In this document: positions 23,897 through 36,275 of the stretch, one piece after another | Layout: every line of letters starts with the position of its first letter | How positions within the stretch are numbered: the stretch's first letter is position 1 | Origin: Reticulitermes speratus | Lineage: Eukaryota; Arthropoda; Insecta; Blattodea; Rhinotermitidae | DNA length: 64,000 nt | Assembly (NCBI GenBank): GCA_021186555.1 | Contig: JAJKFL010000427.1 | Coordinates: forward strand, 19,058,505-19,122,504 | Direction of reading: 5' to 3' | Notes under the pieces: model-generated | Seen by the model: only the letters and a program-made list of their open reading frames with translations | Told to the model about the DNA's origin: nothing | Database searches by the model: none | Made by a program: the position numbers and the translations under genes

Positions 23897-25691
23897 CACG
23901 GTAAACATAAACTGCACTGTGAGTTGCCGATTTATCGAAACCTTCTTATTCATTGGTGAAAGGGGTTTAGATCTATGACTGACACATGGAAAAGTTCCAG
24001 GATCAGGTTATCAAACCTTTACATACTCCTACAGGTATGCCAACAATGACGTATCATGTACCCCCACTCATCTGCCAAAACAACAGAAATTTCGCCACTA
24101 CGGCTGGGAGGTTATTCGTAAACTTGCCATATCTAAATACAGCCAAAATGTTTTGAAGCTTCTCAACTACTTCCCCAAACTACAGCAAAATAATTAAGTC
24201 TAGTTCTTAAAGTTCTTTAAAGTTCTTTAAGCAATACTTCCTTTTTGCAGGTTTATCTTTAATCTCCTACAACTAAAACAACGGATTAATTATGGCTTTT
24301 TAGACCTTTGTTCAACCCTAAAAACTACGGTAACTTAAACTATAGTGAAGTATTAAAAGGTGAACGTAAAATAATTTTCACCAAGCCTTTCACGTTAAGT
24401 CATGGCAATCGTTATAAACAAAGAGCAACGTACGAATTTAACATATAATTTGAAGAACAAGCGAAATTATTACGTGTCAAACACATCACAGTCGGACACA
24501 CATACACAAGTACACAGGCAAACGAATAGAGGTGAACACAGAACATAGAGTGCAGTAAGCATGTGGACACAGAGGACGTGAAAGGGACGGGATTACTTTG
24601 TTGACGTGTAGGCAATATCTGCAGCTGCCTGAAAGGAATGACACTAAAAGTGTAAAAAAAAAAACAGTAAATTTATGGAATCCTGTCTAAAACATAAAAC
24701 TGCTTGACTGTAAAACTTGAGAAAAATACTGAAATACTATATTCACAAAAATATCCTTAAGAACCTGGTTTATGGGGTTACTAAAACTTAAAGACACAAT
24801 ATTCATTGTCACCTCAAGGCCTAAAAATGGATTGTGCATTGTTCTGAATGTGGTACGAATATTTCCATCTTATTCTCTTCAGTAAACAATATAAAAAATT
24901 TGTTTGAAACCTGCGGGGTTCATTTCAAAAACAATCCACAATCCCCGATACGTGGTCCATAGAATGATAAAACATTTCTGATTTCTGCGTCATGCGAAAG
25001 CCAGACTTTGAAGAGGTAAGGTAGGAGCGTTTCTCTCGTACTTCAGACACATCCGAATAATTAAAATCGCTGTATCGATGTCCGTCCGTCTGTTCGTATA
25101 AACAGCTCGTAAGCCTTTGAAGTCATGTTCACACTGATGATTTTACGAGAAATTGGCAAGGCACTTTAACTTTAGTTAAAGTCGCACAGTTTCAGCGTAC
25201 AAAGGCCTGCCGTTTACGCCAAATAACAACAGAATTTACGAGTATTTACTGATTCCAGACTGCATTGTAAAGAGGTATGTTTCAGTAGCTTAATTTAATT
25301 CTATGCTAATACGTGGCTTTGAAGCTTCATTCTTCACTGTTGTTGCACACAACACAATTTTATGTGTATTATGGCAACAATGCTACAATCGAAAGTGATC
25401 TGTTGTAAATCTGTTTCTAGGATGTGTAGAAACCTGAGAGTTAATGTTGTGTAAAGGAGTGGACAGACGTAAAATCTTCAACGTTTTGCTTGAAAATGAA
25501 TTTGCCAGATGCACGATGAATGACAATCCCAGAACTCTTGCGATATGGGTACATTTCCCAACTTGTTGTAATGCTGCTGCGTCATTAGTTTTCAAAATTG
25601 AAAATAAAAAAATAACTCAGATCTGACACGGCCTAGTGATAAGGGTACACGGAAATTTAAACTCGATGTTGCTAAATCCATCCATAAACCT
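23897..25691. other. KCNQ intron, nothing recognised
   Basis: No feature supported. Short frames near 24412-24615 and 25383-25626 look random. Confidence 0.5.
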
Positions 25692-25810
25692 CAAGACGTT
25701 TTCCCTAAGAAGGTCACGAGCACTGTCTTCAGGGATGTGATGCCGTGTAGTCTGGTAAAGTTTACTAACCTTTCAGAGGAACCTACTGCCTCCATCATCA
25801 GGGTAAATGA
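25692..25810 (-). repeat. Family B unit (single half)
   Basis: One half of a family B element, read on the minus strand: hammerhead-like motif, then CCAGACTACACGGCATCAC (25757-25739), then CCCTGAAGACAGTGC. Its inverted partner half is missing, unlike 9270 and 28118. Confidence 0.75.
25762..25807 (-). ncRNA. Candidate hammerhead motif with canonical CUGAUGA
   Basis: Minus strand, in order: UUUACC (25807-25802); CUGAUGA (25801-25795); one U; helix II GGAGG (25793-25789) against CCUCU (25779-25775); GAAA (25774-25771). Next come GGU (25770-25768), cleavage base U (25767) and AGUAAA (25766-25761), which pairs with UUUACC except for the first base. Related copies read GAAACGUCGGUAAA here, which would restore helix III (ACGU) and all six pairs of helix I. 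The core is fully canonical apart from the extra U. Sense in KCNQ pre-mRNA. This copy may be weak or inactive because of the helix III mismatch. Confidence 0.55.
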
Positions 25811-28117
25811 ATGTGAGTGGATTTTATTAAGGAATTGAAATCTGAAATTGTTTGGTGTAGGAACGGGCTGTTTTGAGAACATACATCTTAATAATGGACA
25901 GACAATAAACAAAAAATCATATATTACACTGGACGAACATAGCAAAATAAATATGACTAATTCCTTTCACATAAAGACTGCGATATACTGAGCTGTGCGA
26001 AGCAGGACAAGTTAATTCGCCTCTGATATAATGTATAAATACTCTATCTACGGTGTTCTATATAAAATATGCAGGTTAGTATTAACAATGAAGCCGGCTA
26101 AGAGTGGGCACTTTACTCTGTGAAACATATATTGTGTCTCTTCACAAACAATCGTCTATAGTTTTTTATACCCTGAAACAAGAAAACACTGAACATTCTA
26201 TTTTCAATCGCACACATTACTTATTACAGTTTTTAACTCATAAGAAACATGATATATTTGCAATTCTATAGGAGGCTGAGCTGGGTATATCACAATTCGA
26301 ATGATTCAAACTCTGCCTGTCAATCATCGCGTTTTTAAAATAAAAAAAATGAAACAAAGGTTTCGGAAACAGAATCGGTTCCCTATTTCAGAAAAAAAAG
26401 GCATGGGAAATATTTAAAGAATTGGGCACGACACACAAAGCTGTTCTAAGCCTCAGGCCCAACTAAGGAGGGTTTCCCTTACTCGTTGCCCGAAGATGGA
26501 AACTGATCCTGTCCCCGAAACGTCGATTTCAAATTTTATTTTAAATATGGGACGATGGAAAAGTCAAAAGAGTGAATAATTTCACGAGAAATATAGGATC
26601 TTATATGCAATGTTTATATGCAAAATAGAATACAAACAAGTACAACAATAAATATCCATTTTGTGATTCAACACAATCCTCGACTTACACAGTAACAAGC
26701 ACTGCAACCACAAATAGGAGGCTTCATTGATTTTCCTTCTTCTTTTGCAGATAGCAAATGTGCTACGGCCAAGTAGACTTTTATACAAACAACACTTTGA
26801 AAAAAATATTTGCCACGAGTTGTAGTGATTTGATTTTACCTCTCTTCTTCAATAATATGCACGAAAATCTGAAATTATTTCTTACGCTTACAGCCCATGG
26901 CGGCAATTTTTGTAACCATTTTGAAACATTACTGGTGACAATTAAAAGGACCAAGAAAACATCACAAACTTATTTTTACTGTTCCATGAACACTGAGTTC
27001 AGTACAACGTTTTCAAGAATTTGCCTTTTCTTCTTTCTTCCATTTAGAATTCCCTACTGTCGATATAATAAAAAAAACACAGAACATTATCAGATTTACT
27101 TCAAACCTGCGACATGTACGATAGCAAGAGCCGTTCAATTATTGTAAAACTACTGCGGTAGAATTTTCTTAAAAAATCCGAATCATTATTCGAAATTATT
27201 TTTTACTCAACAAAAACAAAATTTAGTATCTTCACTTAAGTTCATTCCTCTTTTAAAACTTCCGCTTCTCTGAGTTGTAGTGACTTCATGAACACACTCC
27301 TGAAGACAACAGGTTGTGAAACACTCTGTATATTGAAGTAAACACAAGGACAGTAGCTGTATGCCGATTGAAGAAGGATGTTTCTGTACGTCGGTAATGA
27401 TAACGTAACTCATTACCAAAATTAATATAAAGTTTATATCAAGGATAATAGCATGTAACTGGTGGTATGTAACGTAGTGCAAAGGGACAGAGCTACAAAC
27501 CTGCGTCAGTGCGAAATCGTTTTCATTCGAACTTCTCATCAATCCAGGCATTCAGTGGCCCAAATGTTTACTTCATCCTTACAGGAAATATATATTGTAG
27601 AGGAAAGAACGGTGTATAGGAAAAATGTAGCCCTAGCGATTTTTTAAAAAATAAAAAATACAACTAAAGACACCAAAAGCACTATGTATTGCGGAAAAAA
27701 AATATTTTGGGCTGTCTAATCATACTAGATGGCCAGTTATTAACAGTTATAAGAACTGACGTTGGTTGGTTAAGAGTAATGAGAATTAACGTTGACTGGT
27801 TAACACTCTACACATCACAAAAATAATATGACAGTCATCGTGACCGCCTCTCTCCTGTGTTACAACAGTAATACTTATCAGAAAATACACACACTACAGT
27901 TAATAAAAACATATTATGTGTCATAAGGATTATAACTTCTTTGCTAGCAAGAGACTTTTGATTGGGACAGGTCTTATTTTACATAATCAAATTTAAGTGC
28001 AAATATTTTGTGCGTTTTTTTGAATGAAAAGTTGTCAGATTATGTCTATTTCATGCGTACGAAATTTTTACGTTGTATTGAAAACTGCATTTAAGTAAGA
28101 GGATTAAAGTATTCTAG
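25811..28117. other. KCNQ intron with one decayed motif
   Basis: At 26490-26535 the run CCCGAAGATGG, a spacer and then GTCCCCGAAACGTCG is another decayed hammerhead-like unit. The rest shows only chance reading frames (for example 26758-27147, which I do not recognise). Confidence 0.45.
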
Positions 28118-28275
28118 AATATGCAGCCGTACCGATTGGTAATTACCGACATTTCAGAGGAGCTTTCTGACTCCGTATTCGGGTTGGTACCAGACTACTT
28201 TAAAGACGCAGGTAGCAAGCTCCTCCAAAACGTCAGCAAATAATTACAAATCGATAAGACGGCACATTTTATATT
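28118..28275. repeat. Foldback repeat, family B copy
   Basis: Left half GCAGCCGTACCGATTGG to AGAGGAGCTT and right half AAGCTCCTCC to AATCGATAAGACGGC form imperfect inverted arms. Both halves keep parts of the motif (AUGUCGGUAAUU on minus, AAAACGUCAGC on plus), with damaged cores. Confidence 0.7.
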
Positions 28276-28734
28276 ACTTTACTCTTTATAAAAAAAAAAG
28301 GCTGTAGAAACTTCAAATCACGGATAAATGCAACTATTTTTTTGCTCCGAGATGTAATGTATTCATATTAAACTTAGGTTATTAAACAGTCGTTTTACCA
28401 CCCACCACTGTGCATTCTAAATAAGTGAATATTCAAAATTCTTTCGCTTATTTCTACTACAAAGTAACTGAAATTTTGTCTCCGGAGGGTAAGACGGCAG
28501 GCGAGTCCCAGGTCTTTCCCAGTCACAGTGGGCTACGACATAAGGCCTAGGCCTTTTGCCCCTCAGAGATTAGAACTTGTATTCGCGTTATTAGATATCA
28601 CAAGTATACAATAAAGGACACAAACTGTGACAAAGTATAGATATATCACATATGTTACTGTTACGTCACTTCCGGTCAGTTACTGTGTCGCTTGTTATAG
28701 CAAATAGGATAACTATGATTTTAGTACCACCCTA
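28276..28734. other. KCNQ intron, nothing recognised
   Basis: No supported feature. Confidence 0.45.
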
Positions 28735-28862
28735 CAGAGGATACTTGGTGATTCTTGAAGACAATGAAATTCATAGTCTTATGAGATGTGACGCAGTGTA
28801 ATTTGATATTTGCCGACGTTTTGGAGGCAACTGCTGCCTCCATCTCTTTATGGCACAAGACT
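28735..28862 (-). repeat. Decayed family B half
   Basis: On the minus strand GATGGAGGCAGCAG, then TTGCCTCCAAAACGTCGG, then CAAATATC lies at 28842-28805, followed by a degenerate ACGGCATCAC-type end. The GAAA core reads AAAA. Confidence 0.65.
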
Positions 28863-29209
28863 GAGACCTGCATTACTTTGGGCCTCAGAGGGCCAGGACT
28901 GAGGCTGTGCGAGAAGCAAAGGCAGTCGGTGCTAATGGAAAGAGGCGTTTTGTCAAACGGGAAGAAAGGAAGTAGTGAGGGAGGAAGAAACGTGATAAAC
29001 AAAGAACAGGGTAAAGGAGGGGAAGAGGGGGAAAAGGGAAAAAAAGATAAAGGCGGCCCTGAAAATGGCAATTATCATTCGTATAAGAAACAACATTTAC
29101 TGCTTTCACACAATATATGTTGAGAAAAATGCACTTGCAGTTTCATCTATTAATTCGTACAATCCGAATTATAAACAAGACACGAAATGTACGTATAACG
29201 TAATATCGA
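28863..29209. other. Purine-rich intron stretch
   Basis: A strongly purine-biased run at about 28935-29055 (GGAAAGAGG, GGGGAAGAGGGGG and similar) gives long frames on both strands that look like composition artefacts. Confidence 0.5.
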
Positions 29210-29705
29210 GGAGCAGTCGCCTAACCATTGTTGCCGTGGAGAAGCAATAAGTATTACATATTCTGAATGTGTGTCTGTAGCCTTAGTTATCCATCGTGCA
29301 AAGCGCATACGTCATGTTATATTGTCAACTGTGCCCTGTGCGACTCTACCATATTTTGTCCACATTATCTCATAAACGGCACGATTTTCGATTCTGAACA
29401 GAAAATGTGTGTTTTGATTTTCTCTGCAAATCTTGTCTGAATCGTTTTTAATTCTAAGGAGAATTCAGCGAGATATCATCATAAATGTACATAGGTCTCC
29501 AGGTAAAGTACACGTTATGTTGCCAGATTTTAAGAAAAATTGAATTTTCTCGACAGATTTTCGAAAAATATTCAAATATAAAATTTTATGAAAATCCGTC
29601 CAGTGGGAGCCGAGTTGTTCCATGCGGACGGACAGACACGGTCAGACAGACGGACGGACGGAGAGACATGACGAAGCTAAACGTCGCTTTTCGCAACTTT
29701 GCCAC
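29210..29705 (+). repeat. ~490-bp interspersed repeat, copy 2
   Basis: Homologue of 11545-12030 in the same orientation. It begins AGTCGCCTAACCATTGTTGC and ends near GACGAAGCTAA, CGTCGCTTTTCGCAAC. It contains an expanded GACGGACGGACGG microsatellite at about 29626-29665 where copy 1 has only ACGGACGGACAG. Confidence 0.75.
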
Positions 29706-32149
29706 CGCGCCTACAAACTAATAAGAAAATTTCCTGAATGTGTACCCACTGATTCTATCACATACAAGCTAAATCCTTACAGACAAGCCTTGCACAGTAC
29801 TATAGCTGAAGCCCCTGCAGAGAATTCGTGATTTACCGTGTGACAAAGATTGAAATTTAGTAAAATTCCATACCTCAAATTTTATATCATAGAAGTTTCG
29901 CCTGAGTCTAGTGAGAATTCAAAAAAGTAAAAAAAAAAAAATCTGTTAAAAGTAAAAAAAAAATGCTGTAACTTACTCAGGCAAGTTTAAAAACCATTTT
30001 GATCTCTTCCGTTTCTTTCAGTCTCTAAGACGGTGTCGCAAATTCGCGAAACGTGAGTGAAGAAGAACACACCGCCTTCTTTACCATAGGAGCAGATGAA
30101 GGAAAACAACCAGATTGACCAAATTATTATTATCCCTTTTTATGTGTTTTCTATTTTTGTTTGATATTTGTGTATTTTTCTTACGTTCCTGTGCTGTCTC
30201 TGTAAGTGGCCTTACGGCTATTTTGCCAGCATACGAGTATTAATAATAAACACTAAATTATTATTATTATTATTACGAAACATTATTTTTGAAACAATAC
30301 AGCCAACAAAATGAAATGAAAAGCCATTTTAATAATCAAACAAAGTACGACTTACAATGCTTCCTCCAGAGCCGAGAGATCAAAATATCACGATCGCTGA
30401 GTTATCAATAGTCGATATAGAGTCGATGTTACATCAGTGTTTATGGAGCATTGGTGAAGCAATTCTGTGGAAGTTTGTATGTTCAGAATTGACGCATACT
30501 GAACGTGAACTGATTTAAAAATACTTCCTTAACAGAAAACGTTTGGCGGCTTTTCGACTTATTAAAGTGATTCCTGTAATTAGATATAACATGTTGTTAT
30601 ACGACGGTCCGTTGTGTGGCTCATCGGATTTGTTAGACGTCGGAAAAAATGCCGCAAGTGGTTCAGTCCGAATCTGCGTCACATAATTAACAACTCTGTG
30701 GGCAAATTGAAGACAAACAAAATGCTCCAGAATTTTAAAATCTCAACGAGTTTCTGGATGCTCTACGCAATCGCGAAGTGTGATACTCGATATTAATTGT
30801 TGGGCATCCTGTTCAACTCCATAGACTAAATTTCGAGATTTATTTTATTGACACCTCGTGAAACACCGAGCTTTATGTTCGAGACTGGTTTTTGGGCACG
30901 CTATGCAACCACAAGCATGTTGCTTGAGATTAGACTTGGTTAACCTATGCCTAATTTCTGGGCAACCTGAGTTCCTCCCAAGCGTGATGATTAGCTTCTT
31001 GTCCACCCTGTGGGGTTTCCCGAGCGTGATGGTTAATAACAGTTTTTTTTTGGGAAACCAGTGCCCAAATTTCGAAACAGAAATACTCGTATAACATTGT
31101 TTTCCCAGGAGACTAACGGCGGCCCGCAAACCAGAAATAGGTTTACTGTCACCTGTAACACACAACGCCTTGAAGTTCGTATGTAAAAATTACAGTGGCT
31201 GATTTTGAACGTCTTAGATACGTAATTCATTTTAAAATACAATGGGTCTAAATTACTTAAGTGCCTTCGTATTAATTAAACTTACCGCACCAAAATAAAC
31301 GGTTGTGAATTAAAACAAGATAGTATAGTGAAGCACTTATTAAACCTAGTATTGCTGTTCATAATAGCGAACATTTGATGAGTGGCTATGTGTGTATGTT
31401 ATGTTGCTCTCAATCCGCTTCCATGGTAATATGTTGTTCTCATGTAATTACACAGGTGGCAACTGTGTACGTAGGAAAATGCGCTATCTGAAGGGTAAAG
31501 ATGCAATTCACTGTTTTAACAGAAACAGGAGTGAAGGAAAAGAAGAAATTGGATAAAGGCTTAAAATACGAAAAGCTTTAGGCCTACAACAGGCGAAATT
31601 CGACGGCCTTTTTTCATTCGGGTTATTAAATTTCTGAATAGAAAGAAGAGTTTTACGCCAGCTTGGAGCAAAATCAGCGCAGTTTACAGTTTTGAAGGAA
31701 TCTGAAAGTCCCTTGTTCAATATATAGAGCACAACAACAGGACATAACAAATAATTCAGATAATAATTTTAAATTAAATTATATGAAGTGAGGCATTAGA
31801 ATCTTTCCCTAACACGCAACTGTGAGTACGGCCCCGGCATCTTCGAGGTCCCAAAATCTGGAACCTTCCCACATCTTGTCCGGGGATTTCTTACAGAATG
31901 TTTGTACCAGGACAATCCAATGATACACAAGTGACTGCTGAACACGCAGTTGTCAGCATGCCAGCAAAAAAACTTAAATAAACTGCGTCTCTCGAAACAT
32001 GGTCAAGAGGGTTGTTATGTGTTACAGTTCAGAAAAATGGAGGACACTTCCAGCATGATTTATGAACGGATATTCTATTGTTCGATAATCAGTTAGACAT
32101 TAAACATCTGAGATTTTAGATTATTACTTCAGTAAATACAAAGCTTATG
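29706..32149. other. KCNQ intron, nothing recognised
   Basis: Contains ATT microsatellites near 30240-30280. A local near-duplication (AAGCGTGATGATTAG at about 30979; GAGCGTGATGGTTAA at about 31021) gives a long frame without recognisable domain at 30845-31165. A GCGAAACGTGAGTG stretch at about 30044 is weakly hammerhead-like but its cleavage position is G. Confidence 0.45.
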
Positions 32150-32312
32150 GTGTTCTGGAAGGTGACCCCGTTTAGTTTCGTAGAAATATACCAACTTCTC
32201 GGAAGAAAAATGCTTCCATGTATTTTAATATAATGCTGTAGGCAGTAGGTTTCTCCGAAACGTAGGCACATTTCTATCAAAGAGCAGGGTGTCAAGTCCC
32301 GGAAGACTTTAA
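32150..32312. repeat. Foldback repeat, family B copy
   Basis: Imperfect inverted halves: GTGACCCCGTTTAGTTTCG on the left against the decayed right end AGAGCAGGGTGTCAAGTCCC. The right half carries TCTCCGAAACGTAGGCAC and the left half the inverse TACCAACTTCTCGG. Confidence 0.6.
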
Positions 32313-33294
32313 GTTCAACAATTGCAGTACTGGTACCATTACATAACTGAATCACTATGCATTACTTCAGAATATATATAACTTAGAAAAACACAAATAA
32401 ATATAGTCAAAAATTTTCAGGATTTTGTAACTCTCCTTCCTTTACCTTCGTTTCCAGCATACAGATCTCATTTCAATTGATCCAAATGTCACCTGGGTCT
32501 TTGAAAACCAAGATCTTTTGTTTATTACACACAATTTTCATGCTAAAAGAGGCATTTTTGTGTTTTCTTGGTAACGGTATATAATTTCCCAACATGAAAA
32601 CATAAACAGTTATCTCGAATTGTCAACGGCGGCAGAAAGGCTTCGTACTTGAACTTCCGTGCAAAACATCCAGCTCTTTGTACGTGCGGTGTCAAGCAAT
32701 TAGCTACTGAATGCGACAAGTAAAGAAGTTACCAAATTTCTGCTACTCGTGGCACAGATTTGTTTCAAAGTGCAGGCGTGTAATGTGTTGTAACTACGAG
32801 TAACTGAGCAAACTACGTGCCCGGCGAATTGTGTCCACCGCTATGGAAAAACAATCTCTTCAGCAGAATGTTTATTCAAAAACAAAAGGACTTAACTTCA
32901 CACTCTCCTTATCTGCATAACCCCCTGACCCTCAAAACCTCCTCATCATTCTAATTTTGGTACAACTGCAATCTTCGCTTAAATTAAAAGACAAATTGTA
33001 CTTCCCTGGGATTACAGCAAGAGAACATTCATGAAAGCAACCGCAAATCCACATACGATGGACAGGGTTCATATTTTTTAACATCGAAAGGCTTCGTGTC
33101 TTTGAAACAGTCCAGGGAGTAAAAATTAACTATCAACACATACGTAACTTCACACAAAACATAAAGTACTTGAAATTTTCCCTCTCTTCCTGACCAACCT
33201 CTCTGGCTTGCGATTAGATGACCATATATGGTATAAGGCACAAAAGCGATTTACGTCTACCACCCTTTCGTCGCTGAAGTGGTATATGGAATAC
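32313..33294. other. KCNQ intron, nothing recognised
   Basis: No supported feature. Confidence 0.45.
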
Positions 33295-33552
33295 ACAGTT
33301 TTTTTGGCGCTAAAGCCCAACTTCGGCCTAGGCCACCTCATTGTTAAGGTTTCTAGATCACACAGAATTTGAGACATACGCCCGGTATAACTCCTCTAAC
33401 CGAGTGATCAGCTCGTCGCAGAGGTCGCTATCTACACAACACACAAAAAACACCAGAGAGGAACGTCGATGCCCTCAGTGGGATTCAAAACCGCGATCCC
33501 AGCACTAAAGCGGCGGCAGACCTACGTCTTAGACAGCACGGCCACCATCGGC
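33295..33552 (-). mobile_element. tRNA-derived SINE family B
   Basis: On the minus strand it starts GATGGTGGCCGTGCTGTC (A-box-like) and has a B-box-like GCGGTTTTGAATCCCACT near 33494-33477. A body of about 170 bases follows, ending TTTAGCGCCAAAAAAAC at about 33314-33298. The sequence is unlike SINE family A. A tRNA gene is unlikely because the acceptor stem halves do not close. Confidence 0.65.
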
Positions 33553-34933
33553 ATATGGAATATAAAGGGACATTAATTTATCAGACAACTAGCCTTACTC
33601 TTCACTCACACCATTTCGTTTGACGGCAGGCAGCGCAGCGCTCTCCGTTATTCCAATTTGCCGTGAGCCGGCGCCAAAGCGTTTTAGTTATTTGTATCGC
33701 GTTTAATATTAGGGGTTTCCTCACCACATTTAAAAGCCTCGGAAATGTTTCCTTAAGTCTGCGGACATGCGTCATTTGTAACAAACACTTTCACTGCAAG
33801 TTCAAGTTTTGTAAGTTAAGTGGGCACAAGGGAAGTGAGTAGCAATAGCTGCCAGACGAAATAATTTCCCTATACAAACTTCATCACCATACGGCGCTCA
33901 GGCGGTAAGTAACAGAGATGGTGTAATGTAACATCCTTTGGCTCTGAGAGACTGAAATGTATGATAAGCAAATATTTGATTCCTGCCGTGCGTTAAGTTT
34001 CGTATTGTCTGCGAAGACGTTAAAATTTTGCGTTTATTAGGTTCGGATATCTACTGTGACAAACAAGCAACCGCCATCATTTCGGTATAATACTAGTATA
34101 TTTCAAGAGATACTCAGAGGTAGAACGAATGTTGACGTTACGTATCATTAAATTTTAAAGAAACTTAATCCTTAAGCATATACGAATTTATTTTAACTAA
34201 TGGAATCGACAGAAGCGATGTCATCAGGTACGGAGATGTTAAGCTGTGAATATTTTATTTTCAGATATTGGATTCGTATCATTTTTTCTTCCAATTACAA
34301 GATATTACTGGTTTAAAACGAAAGAAGAACATGACGTAGTTAACTGACAGATTTTTGCCAGATAGATCGATTACTCCTGCATTTTTTATCATTATTATCG
34401 TGGTTTATGCATCCTCTTGGATCAGTACTGCCTAATATGTAGTCCTATAGTCTGAAAATGTTAATAGTCTGGAACAGTATTACTGATGTTTATACATATG
34501 TGTGTGTATATGTATTTAAAAATTGAAACAAATTCTAAGACTTGGAGATGATTTTGAATAAATTGCCTGTGGGGTACAATAAAATACTGAATGCATAACC
34601 GGATAATCTGCAAGAAATTATCTGGTATACTGACTGAATATCTTTCAAGTTCATAACAGTGTAATACAGTGAACTGTAATTTGACAGTAAGATGACTGGG
34701 GTGTCGGCAGGGTTACTGAAAAACAAGCATGCATAGTGTGTTTAAAATACCACTGACATATTGCTAGGGCCTGTAGATGTGTACAAGATCTACTCTGAAA
34801 AAACTGTTCCAGCTCTCTGCTTCGCCTCAACACCCAGATACAAACCACTGAAATGCCGTTGCCCCTGTAGGGTTTGCAACCCTCTCTGCTACCTTGTCAG
34901 CTCCTGGATCGCTGTGCATGTTTCTGCATGGTT
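33553..34933. other. KCNQ intron, nothing recognised
   Basis: No supported feature. Confidence 0.45.
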
Positions 34934-35143
34934 GATCAGGCCGCACTGAACTGCTGTACTCTCTGAATGATCAGGCTGCACAGAAGTGCTGTGCTTTCTG
35001 GATGATCAGGCCGCACTGAACTGCTGTGCATTCTGGATGATCAGGCTGCAATGAACTGCTGTACTGCCTGGTTGATCAGGCCGCACTGAACTGCTGTACT
35101 GCCCGGATGATCAGGCCGCACTGAACTGTTGCACTCCTTGATT
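34934..35143. repeat. 35-bp minisatellite, six units
   Basis: Units start with GATCAGG at 34934, 34969, 35004, 35039, 35074 and 35109, exactly 35 bases apart. The consensus is GATCAGGCCGCACTGAACTG followed by CTGTACTGCCTGGAT. A partial unit precedes the array at about 34905. It lies immediately upstream of the transposase relic. Confidence 0.95.
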
Positions 35144-35229
35144 CTTCTATATGAAGTCGGTTGTTGGACTGGCATAGAACCCCATGTCTCTGTTTTGAGT
35201 CTTTTTGCATTAGTGTAAGTTCAGCAAAA

Positions 35230-36275
35230 CAATGACTCCGTACATACGGCATGCAATGACGGATATGCTGCCTGTTTACAGTGCAGCAGACGAAAATGGA
35301 GGGATGAATCAGCCGTTATATAAACAACGTATCCTGATCAGCTACTCCCGCAACACCGCACGTTTGTTTTCGCACGTCGGTGTCTAAAGGAGACTGCTTG
35401 GTTGGATGTCAACAGATATGATATGGGACAGAGGAGGACTTTACGCACTCCGAGGTTTGAGGAAGAGGTTTTGAATATGGCTGCTGACATACCATCAAAC
35501 AGCACACGTTTAGCTGGTTACGCCATGCGTGCATCTTACACTACTGTTTGGCGGGTCACGCATCAGCAACAGTTACACTCACTACATCGGCAGAAGTGCA
35601 GGCAAAAGTGCAGCGGCCTACCTCAGGTGGCAGGAGTTCTGTTAGTGGTTTCTCCAGCGCTGTGTTGAGGAGCTTTGTTCCCCAGCACTGTGCTCTACAC
35701 AGACGAGGTATCCTTTACTTGGTAGTGTAGTATGAATAGTCATAACAACCTTGTTTGGCCAGAAAAAAACACATGCAACAGTCGAACAAGGCAACCAGCA
35801 AAGACTTCCCATCATTTTCAGGTGTAATATTTTTCACGGTTGTCTAATAGGCCCCTATGTATTCATGTAGGCTTGAAAAGACCTGCCCACAGAGAATCCT
35901 ATGAGAAGTCGCTGCTAGAATTTCTACAATGTGTGCCACTTTTTATAGACGTTAGCCGAAGGATGTTTCACGCACAATGGTTCATCAGCTCGTTTCAGCA
36001 TGGAGGCAAGAGAATACTTGAAAGATGTTTTGTCTGCACGGCGGATTTGGCACCGTTGTCCTCTCTTCAAGCTTCCTGGATCAACCTTTTTTTCACGAGG
36101 ACATCTCAGATGTCTCGTATACGAGGCTACAGTAGATGGAGAAGATTATCTTCCTAGCATCCAGTTAAGATGTGAAAACATACGACCAACACTTGGTACT
36201 TTCCAACTAGTTACACAATCGTGCGTCGCTGCGGGCTGGGACATAAATGCGGTAGTTGTCACTTTTCCGTGTTAA
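35230..36275 (+). pseudogene. Tc1/mariner-superfamily transposase relic
   Basis: Fragments of one transposase follow in order on the plus strand in shifting frames. An N-terminal helix-turn-helix region (NQPLYKQRILISYSRNTARL at about 35305-35365) comes first, then RRTLRTPRFEEEVLNMAADI and STRLAGYAMRASYTTVWRV (35430-35556). A mid-region GPLCIHVGLKRPAHRESYEK (about 35850-35910) and a C-terminal GHLRCLVYEATVDGEDYLPS (about 36097-36156) with CENIRPTLGTFQ follow. The order and patterns match insect transposases with a DUF4817-type N-terminus related to IS630/Tc1. Many stops and frame changes mean no activity. The 3' flank ends ACACCCTGTATA at about 36762-36774, the usual end of such elements; I did not find the matching left end. 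Confidence 0.8.

Noticed and set aside
26758-27147. 129-residue protein
   Set aside because: Composition is that of translated AT-rich intron, with no recognised domain and no splice context.
28721-29123. Long frames on both strands with Pro/Ser or Glu/Lys-rich sequence
   Set aside because: They arise from a purine-biased low-complexity tract and have no domain or splice support.
30030-30060. Another hammerhead at GCGAAACGTGAGTG
   Set aside because: The position after the minimal helix III is G, the CUGANGA element is absent and helix I does not pair.
33477-33552. tRNA gene
   Set aside because: Same reason; only promoter-box-like parts are present and a SINE-type body with an A-rich end follows.
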